A stretch of 64,000 nt of DNA, from positions 1 to 64,000 of the forward strand of contig CAZJFH010000002.1 of the NCBI GenBank assembly GCA_964545205.1, in the 5' to 3' direction. The stretch comes from CAZJFH01 sp964545205 (GTDB taxonomy: Bacteria > Pseudomonadota > Alphaproteobacteria > Rhodospirillales > Magnetospirillaceae). Both the position numbers and the translations under genes were made by a program. The notes under the pieces were generated by a model. It worked only from the letters and a program-made list of their open reading frames with translations, made no database searches and was not told the origin of the DNA. Positions 27,017 to 35,447 of the stretch are shown here, one piece after another (positions within the stretch are counted from its first letter, which is position 1; each line of letters opens with the position of its first letter).

Positions 27017-28675
27017 ATGTCCGCACCGGCGACCCATCACTCCAAGGCGCCCGGCGCCGCGACGCTGCTCGACGAAGCGCGGCGCCTCGAGGTCCTGCGC
27101 CGGTTTGCCGTCCTCGACTTCCCGCCCGACGGGGTTCTCGACCGCATCACCCGGATGGCCGCGCTGTCGCTGCAGACGCCGATGGCGACCATAACCTTCG
27201 TCGACGAGACGCGCCAGTGGTTCAAGTGGCGTTTCGGCCTCGAAACGCCGGAATCGGGCCGCGACATCTCGTTCTGCAACGACACGATCCTGCGGCGCGA
27301 GGTCTCGGTGGTGCCGGACGCGTGGAAGGACCCGCGCTTCGCCCGCAACCCGCTGGTTCGGGGCAAGCCCAACATCCGCTTCTATGCCGGCGCGCCGCTG
27401 GTCACCAGCGAGGGCGCCGCCATCGGCACCATCGTCGTGCTCGACACCCGGCCGCGGCGGCGGCTCGACGCGCGCGAGCGCGAAATCCTGGCGGCGCTCG
27501 CCGACTTGGCGATCCAGGAATTGGAGATGCGGCTCGCCGCCGGCGACGTCCATGCCGAGATCAGCCAGCGAATCGCCGCCTGCGAGGCGCGCGAGCGCGG
27601 CGAGGCGATCTTCCGCCAGGCGCTGAGCGGCTCGCAGGTCGGCGTCTTCACCCTCGACCGCGAGCTGCGCTATGCGTGGGTGTTCAACCGGGTCTGCGGC
27701 CGCCCGGCCGAAGAGCTGCGGGGCCGCCGCAACGCCGAGGCGTTCGCGCCCGAGGACGCGGCGTTCATGGACATGCTGGCCGGCGAGGTGCTGCAGACCG
27801 GGTGCGGCACGCATGTGCGGATACGCTGCCGCGCGCCGACCGGCGCCCAGTTGCTCCATGTCGACTATCGCCTCGAACCGATGGCGGGGGCCGGCGGGCG
27901 CGTCGACGGGGTGGTCGGCGTGGCGATCGACGTGAGCGAGGAGACCCGGCTGAAGCGCGAGGCGGCGCTCGCCCGCGCCAAGATCGAGGCGGCGGCGCGC
28001 TCGAAGAACCAGTTCCTGGCCGCCGCCAGCCACGACCTGCGCCAGCCGTTCCAGGCCATGCGCCTGTTCGCCGACGTGCTGGCGCAGCGGCTCGACGATC
28101 CCGGCCAGCTCGCGATCCTCACCCGCCTCAACGAGGCGATGCGGGCCGGCGAGGGCCTGCTCGGCTCGCTGCTCGAACTCTCGGTGCTCGAGGCGGGAAC
28201 CCTGCGGCCCAGCCCGGCCAGCCTGCCGGTACAGGCGATCACGCTGCCGCTCGTCGAGGAATTCGCGCCGCAGGCGGCGGAAAAGGGCTTGCGGCTGCGC
28301 CATTGCGTGCCGCGTGCCGTCATCGTCACCGATCCGACCCTGTTCCCGCGCATGCTCTGGCACCTGATGGCGAACGCCGTCCGCTACACCGCCGCCGGCA
28401 AGATCCTGCTCGGCGGGCGCATCCGCCGCGACACCCTTCAGCTGCAGCTCTGGGACACCGGCATCGGCATTCCCGGGCGCGAGCTGCAGGCGGTGTTCGA
28501 GCCGTTCTACCAGCTCGGCAATCCCGAGCGCGACCGCAACAAGGGCCTCGGGCTCGGCCTCGCCATCGTCGAGAAGACGGCGCGGCTGCTCGGGCACAGC
28601 CTGGGGGTGCGCTCGCAGGCCGGGGTCGGGACGGTGTTCACGATTTCGGTGCCGGTCGAGCACCGCAAACCCTAA
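27017..28675 (+). CDS. Soluble GAF-PAS sensor histidine kinase
   Basis: The roughly 552-residue protein has no membrane span. A GAF domain comes first (about residues 25-160, ISFCNDTILRREVSVVPDAW, RFYAGAPLVTSEGAAIGT), then a PAS/PAC domain (about 200-310). HisKA with the variant box ASHDLRQPFQAMRLF (His near 337) and a HATPase with MANAVRYTAAG and KGLGLGLAIVEKTARLLG follow. The SHDLRQP form is typical of kinases in the PdhS/FimS-like group. No regulator gene is adjacent. The start is uncertain: ATG 27017 or ATG 26960, neither with a strong Shine-Dalgarno. Confidence 0.85.
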   Translation: MSAPATHHSKAPGAATLLDEARRLEVLRRFAVLDFPPDGVLDRITRMAALSLQTPMATITFVDETRQWFKWRFGLETPESGRDISFCNDTILRREVSVVPDAWKDPRFARNPLVRGKPNIRFYAGAPLVTSEGAAIGTIVVLDTRPRRRLDAREREILAALADLAIQELEMRLAAGDVHAEISQRIAACEARERGEAIFRQALSGSQVGVFTLDRELRYAWVFNRVCGRPAEELRGRRNAEAFAPEDAAFMDMLAGEVLQTGCGTHVRIRCRAPTGAQLLHVDYRLEPMAGAGGRVDGVVGVAIDVSEETRLKREAALARAKIEAAARSKNQFLAAASHDLRQPFQAMRLFADVLAQRLDDPGQLAILTRLNEAMRAGEGLLGSLLELSVLEAGTLRPSPASLPVQAITLPLVEEFAPQAAEKGLRLRHCVPRAVIVTDPTLFPRMLWHLMANAVRYTAAGKILLGGRIRRDTLQLQLWDTGIGIPGRELQAVFEPFYQLGNPERDRNKGLGLGLAIVEKTARLLGHSLGVRSQAGVGTVFTISVPVEHRKP

Positions 28676-28765
28676 TTCATTCTTAGTATGCTTTTTGATA
28701 AGATGTACGACGGCCGCGAATGCCCCCACGATGAGAAGGGCTGCGGCGTCACAGGGAGCAACGAC

Positions 28766-29557
28766 ATGAACGGCAACGCGCGGACGCGCCATCACGGACC
28801 GTTCGGCCTGACGGCCGAGATCGCGATCCGCACCATCGACAACGAGGCCTCGACCCACTGGCTCACCCTGGGCTGGCGCGACATGATGCGCTCGCCCGGC
28901 ATCAGTTTCGGCTGGGGCGCGCTGTTCGTGGCCATCAGCTACGTGCTGTTCTTCGGGCTTTCGGCGCTGGGCCTGAGCAGCCTGATCCTGCCGCTGGCCG
29001 CCGGATTCCTGCTGGTCGGGCCGCTGGCCGCCGTCGGGCTGTACGAGGTCAGCCGCCGGCACGAGCACGGCCTGCCGGTGACCGTGCGCGATTCCGTCCT
29101 GGCCTGGCGGCGCAATCCCCAGATCGGGCTGATGGGGGTGCTGCTGCTGGTCGCGATGTTCGCCTGGATCCAGGTGGCGCTGATCCTGTTCGCGATGTTC
29201 TTCCTCGGCGCGCCGCCGACCCTGGCCGCGTTCGTCGCCGAACTGACCTCGGGGCTGCACAACCTGCCGTTCCTGGTCCTCGGCACACTGGCCGGCGGCG
29301 TGCTGGCCGCCTCCGTGTTCGCGGTCAGCGTGGTTTCCCTGCCGCTGCTGCTCGACCGGCCCGAGATCACCGCCGCCGATGCCGTCGTCGCGAGCTGGAA
29401 CGCCGCCGTCGCCAACTGGCGGGTGATGATCGGCTGGGCGGCGACCGTCGCCGTGGTCGCCGGGCTCGGCATTCTCACCTTCTTCCTCGGCCTGCTGGTG
29501 GCGTTGCCGCTGCTGGGCCACGCCAACTGGCACGCCTATCGCGCCCTGGTGCGCTGA
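28766..29557 (+). CDS. DUF2189 multi-pass membrane protein
   Basis: The 263-residue protein has six hydrophobic spans. Conserved DUF2189 features are the opening IRTIDNEASTHWLTLGWRDM, GPLAAVGLYEVSRR after the second span, and the C-terminal GHANWHAYRALV. The function is unknown; members are widespread in alphaproteobacteria and often lie near respiratory genes. ATG 28766 has AGGGAG upstream; an in-frame ATG at 28688 would add 26 polar residues and is less likely. Confidence 0.82.
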   Translation: MNGNARTRHHGPFGLTAEIAIRTIDNEASTHWLTLGWRDMMRSPGISFGWGALFVAISYVLFFGLSALGLSSLILPLAAGFLLVGPLAAVGLYEVSRRHEHGLPVTVRDSVLAWRRNPQIGLMGVLLLVAMFAWIQVALILFAMFFLGAPPTLAAFVAELTSGLHNLPFLVLGTLAGGVLAASVFAVSVVSLPLLLDRPEITAADAVVASWNAAVANWRVMIGWAATVAVVAGLGILTFFLGLLVALPLLGHANWHAYRALVR

Positions 29558-29774
29558 TCCACCCGTTCGGGCGGGCGGCCCCACCCGGCCGCCCCACCCG
29601 TCGCCGCCAAGCCAACCCTCTGAAATGCATGGATTTTTCAACCTGGCGTTGGGCAGCCGCCCCGCCAGACCAATTTGCTTGCTTGATTGCCCATGGCGGA
29701 TTGTGTAGATTACCGCAAACAAGAACTCCGTCATATAAGAGGCCGCTGAACAGGCGGCGGAGAGGGGAAGGAAA

Positions 29775-30173
29775 ATGGCTGCGAAGCCCTTGTTCATTCT
29801 TTTGTGCTCCGGAGAGCACGAAAAGATTCAGATGGCCGCCATGACTGCTTCGGTCGCTGCTGTGTCGGACCGGCCGGTGCGCGTATTCGTCAGCATGAAC
29901 GCCATCCTTGCCTTCGAGAAAGGCAAGTCGAAGGCCGACCGCTATTACGGCGGATACTTCTCGTCGATGTTCAAGGAGAACAAGGTCCCCGACGCCGTCG
30001 AGCTGTTCGGCCAGGGCAAGATGCTGGGCGACCTGCAGATGTGGGCCTGTTCGATGGTGCTCGACCTGATGCACTGGGACGTGCCCAATCTCGTCGACGG
30101 GCTGTTCGACGGCCAGATGGGCCTGACCAAGTTCCTTTCGGACGCCGAGGACGGCGACCTCGTCACTCTTTGA
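29775..30173 (+). CDS. DsrE/DsrF-like sulfur-carrier family protein
   Basis: The 132-residue protein fits the DsrE-like fold: an opening strand PLFILLCSGEHEKIQMAAM and a later helix GDLQMWACSMVLDLMHWD. Cysteines at about residues 11 and 91 are candidates for persulfide carriage. DsrE-type proteins exchange sulfane sulfur with TusA. GGAAGGAAA precedes the ATG. It begins the gene set dsrE-tusA-sqr-like-DUF1641, which runs for 2.4 kb in one direction with short gaps and is almost certainly one operon. Confidence 0.83.
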   Translation: MAAKPLFILLCSGEHEKIQMAAMTASVAAVSDRPVRVFVSMNAILAFEKGKSKADRYYGGYFSSMFKENKVPDAVELFGQGKMLGDLQMWACSMVLDLMHWDVPNLVDGLFDGQMGLTKFLSDAEDGDLVTL

Positions 30174-30191
30174 ACCAGAGGTTATGCGAAC

Positions 30192-30422
30192 ATGGCTGAA
30201 CGTCAGACGATCGACGCGCGCGGCGCCTTCTGCCCCGGCCCGCTGATGGAACTCATCGCGGCCCTGAAGCTGGCGACCGTCGGCGACGAGGTCGAGGTGC
30301 TGTCCTCGGACAAGGGCTCGGTCAACGACATCCCGGAATGGGTCAACAAGGTCGGCCACACCATGGTCGGCACCCAGGAGCACGACGGCTACTGGAGCGT
30401 CGTGGTCAAGAAGGCGAAATAG
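30192..30422 (+). CDS. tusA: TusA-family sulfur carrier protein
   Basis: The 76-residue protein has the diagnostic N-terminal motif DARGAFCPGPLMEL with the persulfide-carrying Cys at about residue 14, and a C-terminal strand YWSVVVKKA. TusA accepts sulfane sulfur and passes it to DsrE or other partners. It lies 18 bases after the DsrE-like gene and 64 bases before the SQR-like gene, matching clusters for sulfur trafficking in lithotrophs. Confidence 0.92.
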   Translation: MAERQTIDARGAFCPGPLMELIAALKLATVGDEVEVLSSDKGSVNDIPEWVNKVGHTMVGTQEHDGYWSVVVKKAK

Positions 30423-30486
30423 GTTCGACAGGCTCGCAAGCCCGCGGCAGACGGGCGGAGCGTTTCCACTTCGAAGGGAGGAAAGA

Positions 30487-31626
30487 ATGGGCAAGAACGT
30501 CCTCATCGTCGGCGGCGGCCTTGCCGGCACCATCGTCGCCAACGGCCTGTGCCGCCAGCTCTGGAGCGAGCTGCGCGACGGCCGCGTCTCGGTGACCGTG
30601 CTCGGCACCACCGACACCCACCTCTACCAGCCGGGCCTGCTGTACGTGCCCTTCGGCCGCATCCGCGAGGCCGAACTGTTCCGCGAGCAGCGGCGCGTGC
30701 TCGACAAGCGGGTCAACTTCTTCATCGATCCGGCCACGCACATCGACGTCGACAAGAACCAGGTCGCGACGCGGTCGGGCAAGGTCCACGGCTACGACTA
30801 CCTGGTCATCGCCACCGGCTCGCGCATCATGCCGCAGACCATCCCCGGCATGGCCGAGGGCGCGCACTGGTTCTACGACCTCGAAGGCGCGCGCAAGCTG
30901 CGCGACGCGCTGAACGAGTTCAAGGGCGGCAAGATCGTCGTCAACGTCAACGCCCCGCACAAGTGCCCGGTGGCGCCGCTCGAGATCAGCTTCATGCTCT
31001 ACGACCACCTCAAGGCCAAGGGCCTGTGGGACAAGACCGAGCTGACCTACACCTACCCCATCGGCCGTCTGCACGCGCTGGAGCCGGTGGCGCACTGGGC
31101 CAAGCCCGAGTTCGACCGCGTCGGCATCAAGTACGAGACCTTCTTCAACACCGCCTCGGTCGATCCCAAGGCCAAGACGATCTCGTCGGAAGAGGGCGTC
31201 GACCTGCCCTACGACCTCCTGATCACCATCCCGCCGCACCAGGGCGCCGAGGTGATCACCGAGTCCAATCTCGGCAAGGGCGGCTGGGTGCCGACCAATC
31301 CGAAGACCCTGCACCGCGACGGCTCGACCAACGTCTTCGTCGTCGGCGACACCACCAACATCCCGATCTCCAAGGCCGGCTCGACGGCGCATTTCGAGGC
31401 CGACACCATCATCGACAATCTGGTGTCGCTGATCCAGGAGGGCCGCTGGGCGCGCGACTACGACGGCAAGGTGTTCTGCTTCGTCGAGACCGGGCTGCAT
31501 TCCGGCACCTACGTGTGGTTCAACTACACCACGCCGCCGAACCCGGGTCCGCCGTCGCAGATGATCCACTGGTTCAAGCTGGCCTACAACCGCATGTACT
31601 GGCTGTCCGCCCGCGGTCTGCTGTAG
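30487..31626 (+). CDS. Sulfide:quinone oxidoreductase-like flavoprotein
   Basis: The 379-residue protein has the FAD-binding motif LIVGGGLAGTIVANGLC at its N-terminus, DYLVIATGSRIMPQTIPG, the conserved Cys in APHKCPVAPLEISF (about residue 160), and VFVVGDTTNIPISKAGSTAH for flavin and quinone contact. The third canonical cysteine may be that in FCFVETG. It probably oxidises sulfide or protein-bound sulfane sulfur and reduces quinone at the membrane; in this cluster a Hdr-like or persulfide substrate is also possible. GGGAGGAAAG precedes the ATG. Confidence 0.85.
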   Translation: MGKNVLIVGGGLAGTIVANGLCRQLWSELRDGRVSVTVLGTTDTHLYQPGLLYVPFGRIREAELFREQRRVLDKRVNFFIDPATHIDVDKNQVATRSGKVHGYDYLVIATGSRIMPQTIPGMAEGAHWFYDLEGARKLRDALNEFKGGKIVVNVNAPHKCPVAPLEISFMLYDHLKAKGLWDKTELTYTYPIGRLHALEPVAHWAKPEFDRVGIKYETFFNTASVDPKAKTISSEEGVDLPYDLLITIPPHQGAEVITESNLGKGGWVPTNPKTLHRDGSTNVFVVGDTTNIPISKAGSTAHFEADTIIDNLVSLIQEGRWARDYDGKVFCFVETGLHSGTYVWFNYTTPPNPGPPSQMIHWFKLAYNRMYWLSARGLL

Positions 31627-31639
31627 GGAGGGCCACGAC

Positions 31640-32182
31640 ATGACCGACATGCCCCGCGTCGGCGTCGCCGCCAGCGACGTCACCCGCCTGACCGAGGCGG
31701 CGACCCAGGCGATGACCGATTCGATGGTCGAGCGCCTGACCACCTCGGCCGCCAACGTGATGGAGGTCGCCGACAAGCTGGGCGACCAGGACGTCCGCGA
31801 CGGCCTCGTGCGCATCCTCGAAGCGGTCGGCGAGATGCAGCGCTCGGGCGCGCTGGAGACGGTGATCGAGACCGTGTTCCTGATCCACGCCATGCGCTCG
31901 GCCGCCACCGATTCGATGGTCGAGCGCGCCTTCGCCTTCATGGAGCACATGGCCAACAACCTCGGCACCGAGGAACTGGCCACCCTGGCCCACGAGACCA
32001 GGGGCGCGCTCGAGGACGCGCTCGACGAGTGCGTCAAGGAGCCGGGCGGCACCGGCCTGATGGCGACGATCCGCATGCTCAACCAGAAGGAAACCCAGCA
32101 GGCCCTGCGCTTCATGCTGGCCTTCTCGTGCAAGCTGCGCCAGCGCACCACCGTGCTCGCCAAGACCCCGCCGACGCCCTGA
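31640..32182 (+). CDS. DUF1641 protein
   Basis: The 180-residue helical protein matches DUF1641: VMEVADKLGDQDVRDGLVRILEAVGEM in the middle, ALETVIETVFLIHAMRSAATDS, and the C-terminal block GLMATIRMLNQKETQQALRF. DUF1641 proteins regularly accompany SQR-like or FdhD genes and are thought to support membrane redox enzymes; the role is unproven. It ends the sulfur operon 13 bases after the flavoprotein gene and is followed by a GC-rich inverted repeat at 32197-32224 that may serve as terminator. Confidence 0.85.
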   Translation: MTDMPRVGVAASDVTRLTEAATQAMTDSMVERLTTSAANVMEVADKLGDQDVRDGLVRILEAVGEMQRSGALETVIETVFLIHAMRSAATDSMVERAFAFMEHMANNLGTEELATLAHETRGALEDALDECVKEPGGTGLMATIRMLNQKETQQALRFMLAFSCKLRQRTTVLAKTPPTP

Positions 32183-32196
32183 CCCGACGCCCCTTC

Positions 32197-32224
32197 CCCC
32201 CTCTCCCGCCTGCGGGAGAGGGGG
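32197..32224. repeat. CCCTCTCCCGC palindromic repeat
   Basis: CCCCCTCTCCCGCC is followed immediately by its reverse complement. The same palindrome recurs at 40762-40785, 40871-40894, 47624-47644, 48740-48757 and 59969-59996, always between genes. Here it follows the sulfur operon. Confidence 0.75.
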
Positions 32225-32350
32225 CATCAGCCGCGTCGTCGGGCTCACGCCCGCCGAACGCCTCGGCCGGCCTGACCATGCGGGCGCGGGCCAACGGCGG
32301 AACCCCACCCCCGCCATCGCTGTTCTGACCTACGTCACCAGCGAGGGCCC

Positions 32351-33112
32351 ATGACCGTCGATCGACAGCCGACCGCGATTCCCCCCAACCCCGAGACCGA
32401 GGCGTTCTTCGCCGAGAGCCTGCGCGAGCTCAAGGATTCGGGCGTGCCGTTCCTGCTGGCCGGCACCTATGCCGTGTCCAGCTACACCGGCGTCAACCGG
32501 CCGACCAAGGACATCGACGTGTTCTGCCGCGCCGGCGACTACACGCGCATCCTGGCCTGGTTCCACCACCGCGCCGGCTGGGAGGCGGTGATCGAGGACG
32601 AGCGCTGGCTGGCCAAGGTGCGCCGCGGCCCGTTCTTCTTCGACGTCATCTTCAACTCCTCGGCCGGCACCACGCCGGTCGACGACCGCTGGTTCGCCGG
32701 CGCGCCCTGCGCCAAGCTCTACGGCACCGAGGTCTGCATCACGCCGCCGACCGAGCTGGTGTGGTCCAAGGTGTTCGTGCAGGACCGCACCCGCTTCGAC
32801 GGCTCGGACGTGCTGCACCTGATGCTGTGCCAGCACGACGACATCGACTGGCGGCGGCTGCTGGGCTACATGGAGCCCTACTGGGAAGTGCTGCTGATCC
32901 ACGTGCTGAACTTCCGCTTCGTCTACCCGACCGAGCGCGACCGCATCCCGCGCTGGCTGTTCGACGAGCTGCTGGCGCGGCTGCAGCGCCGCGCCGACCT
33001 GCCGGCCGGCCAGACCCGGATCTGCCGCGGACGGCTGTATTCGCGCGCCGATTACGCCATCGACATCGACCAGTGGGGATTTGCCGACATCATCGGCGGA
33101 GGAGGAGCGTAA
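32351..33112 (+). CDS. Nucleotidyltransferase-fold protein
   Basis: The 253-residue protein has a minimal nucleotidyltransferase core: VPFLLAGTYAVSSYTGVNRP then TKDIDVFCR (about residues 34-60), where the usual G-G/S helix reads GTY and the metal-binding Asp pair is DID, with a third acidic residue in FFFDVIF. This is the fold of AbiEii and MNT-type enzymes, but also of many uncharacterised proteins. Its stop overlaps the ATG of the phosphoesterase gene (TAATG), so the two are translationally coupled. A nucleotide-signal or RNA-modification pair is possible; no target is evident. Confidence 0.75.
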   Translation: MTVDRQPTAIPPNPETEAFFAESLRELKDSGVPFLLAGTYAVSSYTGVNRPTKDIDVFCRAGDYTRILAWFHHRAGWEAVIEDERWLAKVRRGPFFFDVIFNSSAGTTPVDDRWFAGAPCAKLYGTEVCITPPTELVWSKVFVQDRTRFDGSDVLHLMLCQHDDIDWRRLLGYMEPYWEVLLIHVLNFRFVYPTERDRIPRWLFDELLARLQRRADLPAGQTRICRGRLYSRADYAIDIDQWGFADIIGGGGA

Positions 33113-33834
33113 TGACCGAGGACGGCAAGGTCACCGTCGCCGCGATCGGCGACCTTCACGTCACCGAGAGCCACCCGCAGCCCTATCGCGAGCTGTTCGC
33201 CGAAATCTCGGAACGTGCCGACCTGCTGGCGCTGTGCGGCGACCTGACCAATCTCGGCAAGCCGCGCGAAGCGGAAATCCTGGCCGAGGACATGAAGGCC
33301 TGCCGCATCCCGATGGTCGGCGTGCTCGGCAACCACGATTACGAATGCGGCCACGTCGCCGACGTGCGGCGGATCCTGGGCGAGGCCGGCATGCTGCCGC
33401 TCGACGACGAGACCCAGGAGATCGCCGGCATCGGCATCGCCGGCGTCAAGGGCTTCGCCGGCGGCTTCGACAACCGCATGCTCGGCGCCTTCGGCGAGGA
33501 GGCGATCAAGCATTTCGTCAACGAGGCGGTCCACGAAGCGATGCGGCTGGAGAACGCCCTGCACGCCCTGAACACCGAGCGCATCCTGGTCGTGCTGCAC
33601 TACGCGCCGATCGCCGGCACCGTCGCCGGCGAGCCGCGCGAGATCTTCCCCTTCCTCGGCTCGTCGCGCCTGAGCGAGACCATCGACCGCTTCTCCAACG
33701 TCGCCGCCGTGGTCCACGGCCACGCCCATCACGGCAGCTATGCCGGCCGCACCATGCGCGGCATCCCGGTCTACAACTGCGCCCAGACCGTGGAGAAAGA
33801 GGGCGGGCGGCCGTATGCGCTGATCACGGTGTAG
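33112..33834 (+). CDS. Calcineurin-like metallophosphoesterase
   Basis: The 240-residue protein has all metal-binding motifs: GDLHV (residues 13-17), GDLTN (about 43), GNHD (about 73), a His in LHYAP (about 163) and GHAHHG (about 203). The enzyme would hydrolyse a phosphomonoester or phosphodiester in the cytoplasm. It is co-translated with the upstream nucleotidyltransferase-fold gene by a one-base overlap, which suggests opposing nucleotidyl-addition and removal or a shared nucleotide substrate. That pairing is inference. Confidence 0.88.
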   Translation: MTEDGKVTVAAIGDLHVTESHPQPYRELFAEISERADLLALCGDLTNLGKPREAEILAEDMKACRIPMVGVLGNHDYECGHVADVRRILGEAGMLPLDDETQEIAGIGIAGVKGFAGGFDNRMLGAFGEEAIKHFVNEAVHEAMRLENALHALNTERILVVLHYAPIAGTVAGEPREIFPFLGSSRLSETIDRFSNVAAVVHGHAHHGSYAGRTMRGIPVYNCAQTVEKEGGRPYALITV

Positions 33835-33858
33835 GAAAACGGTTCACCACGAAGGCGT

Positions 33859-33947
33859 CGCTCCCGCGAAAGCGGGAGCCCATTCCTGAGGCCCTGCAAC
33901 CCGCTGAAATGCCTCAGGATTGGATGCCCGCTTTCGCGGGCATGACG
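33859..33947. repeat. Dispersed inverted repeat
   Basis: GCTCCCGCGAAAGCGGGAGC and ATGCCCGCTTTCGCGGGCAT hairpins flank a central stem built from CCTGAGGC and GCCTCAGG. The outline matches the repeat families at 2039-2240 and 47450-47578 in form. It lies between convergent genes. Confidence 0.7.
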
Positions 33948-33985
33948 CCTGAAACCACTGCTCGCGGCAATTTCTTCACACGCTC

Positions 33986-34783
33986 CTAAGCCAGCGGCTT
34001 GCGCAGCCACGGCCGGTCGGCGAGCTTGCGCGCCCCGTCGAGACCGGCGAAGAAGTCGGTCAGCACGGCGCCGGCGTCGACGCCGAGATCGGGCGTCAGC
34101 TCCTCGGCGTCGTAGATGCGGCGCAGATCGGCGAACAGGTCGTCGAGGGTCAGCACCGCCAGCGGCCGGGTCAGCTCCCAGTCGGCGTCCCAGGCGCCGT
34201 CGCGCGGCGCGCCGAGCCGGGCGTTGATCTGGTCGCTGAAGCCCTTCAGCACGTCCATGAAGGCGCCCTCGCGCACGAAGACGCGCGCCAGATCGACCAG
34301 GGCGCGGTTGAGCACCCGCTGCATGCGCGGATCGTCGCCGGGCTCGACCTCGGGCGGCAGTTGCATGGCGACGGCGCGCGCCGCCTGGTCGTGGCTGCGG
34401 AAGCGATCGGCGCCCAGCGCCTTGGTCAGCGCGAAGGTGAAGCCGATGATCATCCGCCGCGACAGCCGCTGGCCCTCGCGGGTCGGATTGTCGAAATGGA
34501 CCTCGAACCGGCGCACCAGGGCGCGCTCGAAGGCGTGCGTGCGCTTCGGATTGGCGTTGGGCTGCGGCGGCGCCTTCGCGGGCGGCGGCGGCGCGTCGCC
34601 GAACAGCCGCGCCAGCGCGACCGGCTCGGCGGCGCGGAACTCGCGGAACAGCCGGCGCATGTCGTCGCCGCTCAGCGGCTGGCGGGCGGCGGCGCGGACG
34701 AGATGGTCGAGAAAGGCCTCGGCCGTCGCGTACCCGACGCTGCGCAGTTGTTCGGGCGACGCGCCCTTGCTGTCCTCGGCCAT
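33986..34783 (-). CDS. Conserved hypothetical protein
   Basis: The 265-residue soluble protein starts MAEDSKGASPEQLRSVGYA. It has a Pro-rich linker at about residues 75-95, then a helical region with RLSRRMIIGFTFALTKALG and RALVDLARVFVREGAFMDVL, and ends WLRKPLA. No catalytic motif or membrane segment is visible and I do not recognise the family. ATG 34783 is favoured because AAGGAG lies six bases upstream; ATG 34789 is too close to it. Its neighbours offer no clear functional clue. Confidence 0.65.
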   Translation of the reverse strand: MAEDSKGASPEQLRSVGYATAEAFLDHLVRAAARQPLSGDDMRRLFREFRAAEPVALARLFGDAPPPPAKAPPQPNANPKRTHAFERALVRRFEVHFDNPTREGQRLSRRMIIGFTFALTKALGADRFRSHDQAARAVAMQLPPEVEPGDDPRMQRVLNRALVDLARVFVREGAFMDVLKGFSDQINARLGAPRDGAWDADWELTRPLAVLTLDDLFADLRRIYDAEELTPDLGVDAGAVLTDFFAGLDGARKLADRPWLRKPLA

Positions 34784-34880
34784 CGGCATCTCCTTGGGGC
34801 AGCAGACACAATGCAAGCTCGACAGTTAACACCGCGTCACCGCCGGCGGCAATCGGCGAGGATCGAGGCTGCGCCGGCGT

Positions 34881-35234
34881 TCAGAACGCGATCTTGGCTT
34901 CGAGACCGTCGTAAGGCGCCGTCAGGCCGGTCCCTTCGGCCTCGCGATCGATCAGGCCGACGGAGGCCAGCGCCTCGACGTCCTCGTGCACCCGGCGGTA
35001 GTCCCGACCGAGTTGCTGGGCGAGGGCGCGCACGCTGGTCGCGGGATGCCTGTGGAGGTGACGCAGGAGTTCAAGCCGCTTGGGCGTCAGCAGCCGCGCC
35101 AGTGTCGCAAAGCTGTCGAAGGTCAGATGGTCCTCGTCCACGTGTTCGCCTGCCTCCGCACGGCGAACGGCGTCGAGGACGCGGGCCCCCACGGTCTCTA
35201 GATCGTCGCCGACATGGATTCTCAGGTTGCTCAC
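34881..35234 (-). CDS. HTH antitoxin-like protein (HVO_A0114 type)
   Basis: The 117-residue protein begins at GTG 35234, which has GGGAGGA upstream. It carries a C-terminal winged helix: LARLLTPKRLELLRHLHRHP, SVRALAQQLGRDYRRVHEDV, then ALASVGLIDRE. This matches the HVO_A0114-type putative DNA-binding family that commonly follows a DUF6516 toxin gene. Its start codon overlaps the stop of a short ORF that appears to be a toxin remnant (35231-35332). A 7-bp inverted repeat upstream (35356-35376) is a candidate operator. Confidence 0.7.
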   Translation of the reverse strand: MSNLRIHVGDDLETVGARVLDAVRRAEAGEHVDEDHLTFDSFATLARLLTPKRLELLRHLHRHPATSVRALAQQLGRDYRRVHEDVEALASVGLIDREAEGTGLTAPYDGLEAKIAF

Positions 35235-35332
35235 GTCATCCTCCCGCCTTCCTGACTTCGGCGAAAAATTTCGAGCAGACCGCCGGAAGCGTCCACCCGC
35301 CGTTCGCGTATGATGAGCGTCGCCTTCGGCAT
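35231..35332 (-). pseudogene. Remnant of a DUF6516-type toxin gene
   Basis: ATG 35332, with GGAG just upstream, encodes MPKATLIIRERRVDASGG then LLEI, which resembles the N-terminus of DUF6516 proteins (usually about 100 residues). The reading then runs into sequence that, in another frame, reads FFAEVRKAGG and stops, like a DUF6516 C-terminus. The middle of the gene is missing. The short ORF still ends with GTGA overlapping the antitoxin start. The best explanation is an internal deletion of the toxin, leaving the antitoxin intact. Family assignment is from memory of the pattern. Confidence 0.5.
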
Positions 35333-35355
35333 CGCTCCATATGGCAATGACCGAC

Positions 35356-35376
35356 ATATGGCGTCAAGAGCCATAT
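35356..35376. promoter_or_regulatory. Inverted repeat upstream of the toxin remnant/antitoxin pair
   Basis: ATATGGC-GTCAAGA-GCCATAT is a perfect 7-bp repeat with 7-base spacing, and a related CCATATGG palindrome lies at 35337-35344. Both are in the promoter position for the antitoxin operon and fit an autoregulatory operator. Confidence 0.5.
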
Positions 35377-35447
35377 ACCGGACCGGCAAAGCCCACCCCG
35401 AGAATTGTTCTCATTAACCATTGCTCACGGCCGCAACAATTGCTGTC

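Noticed and set aside
26990..29797. A 935-codon minus-strand frame across the GAF-PAS kinase and DUF2189 genes
   Set aside because: It crosses two well-supported genes and has the biased composition typical of GC-rich antisense frames.
23340..35415. GAATTGTTCTCA shared near 23343 and 35403
   Set aside because: It is a 12-base match with no symmetry and in unrelated contexts; chance is likely.
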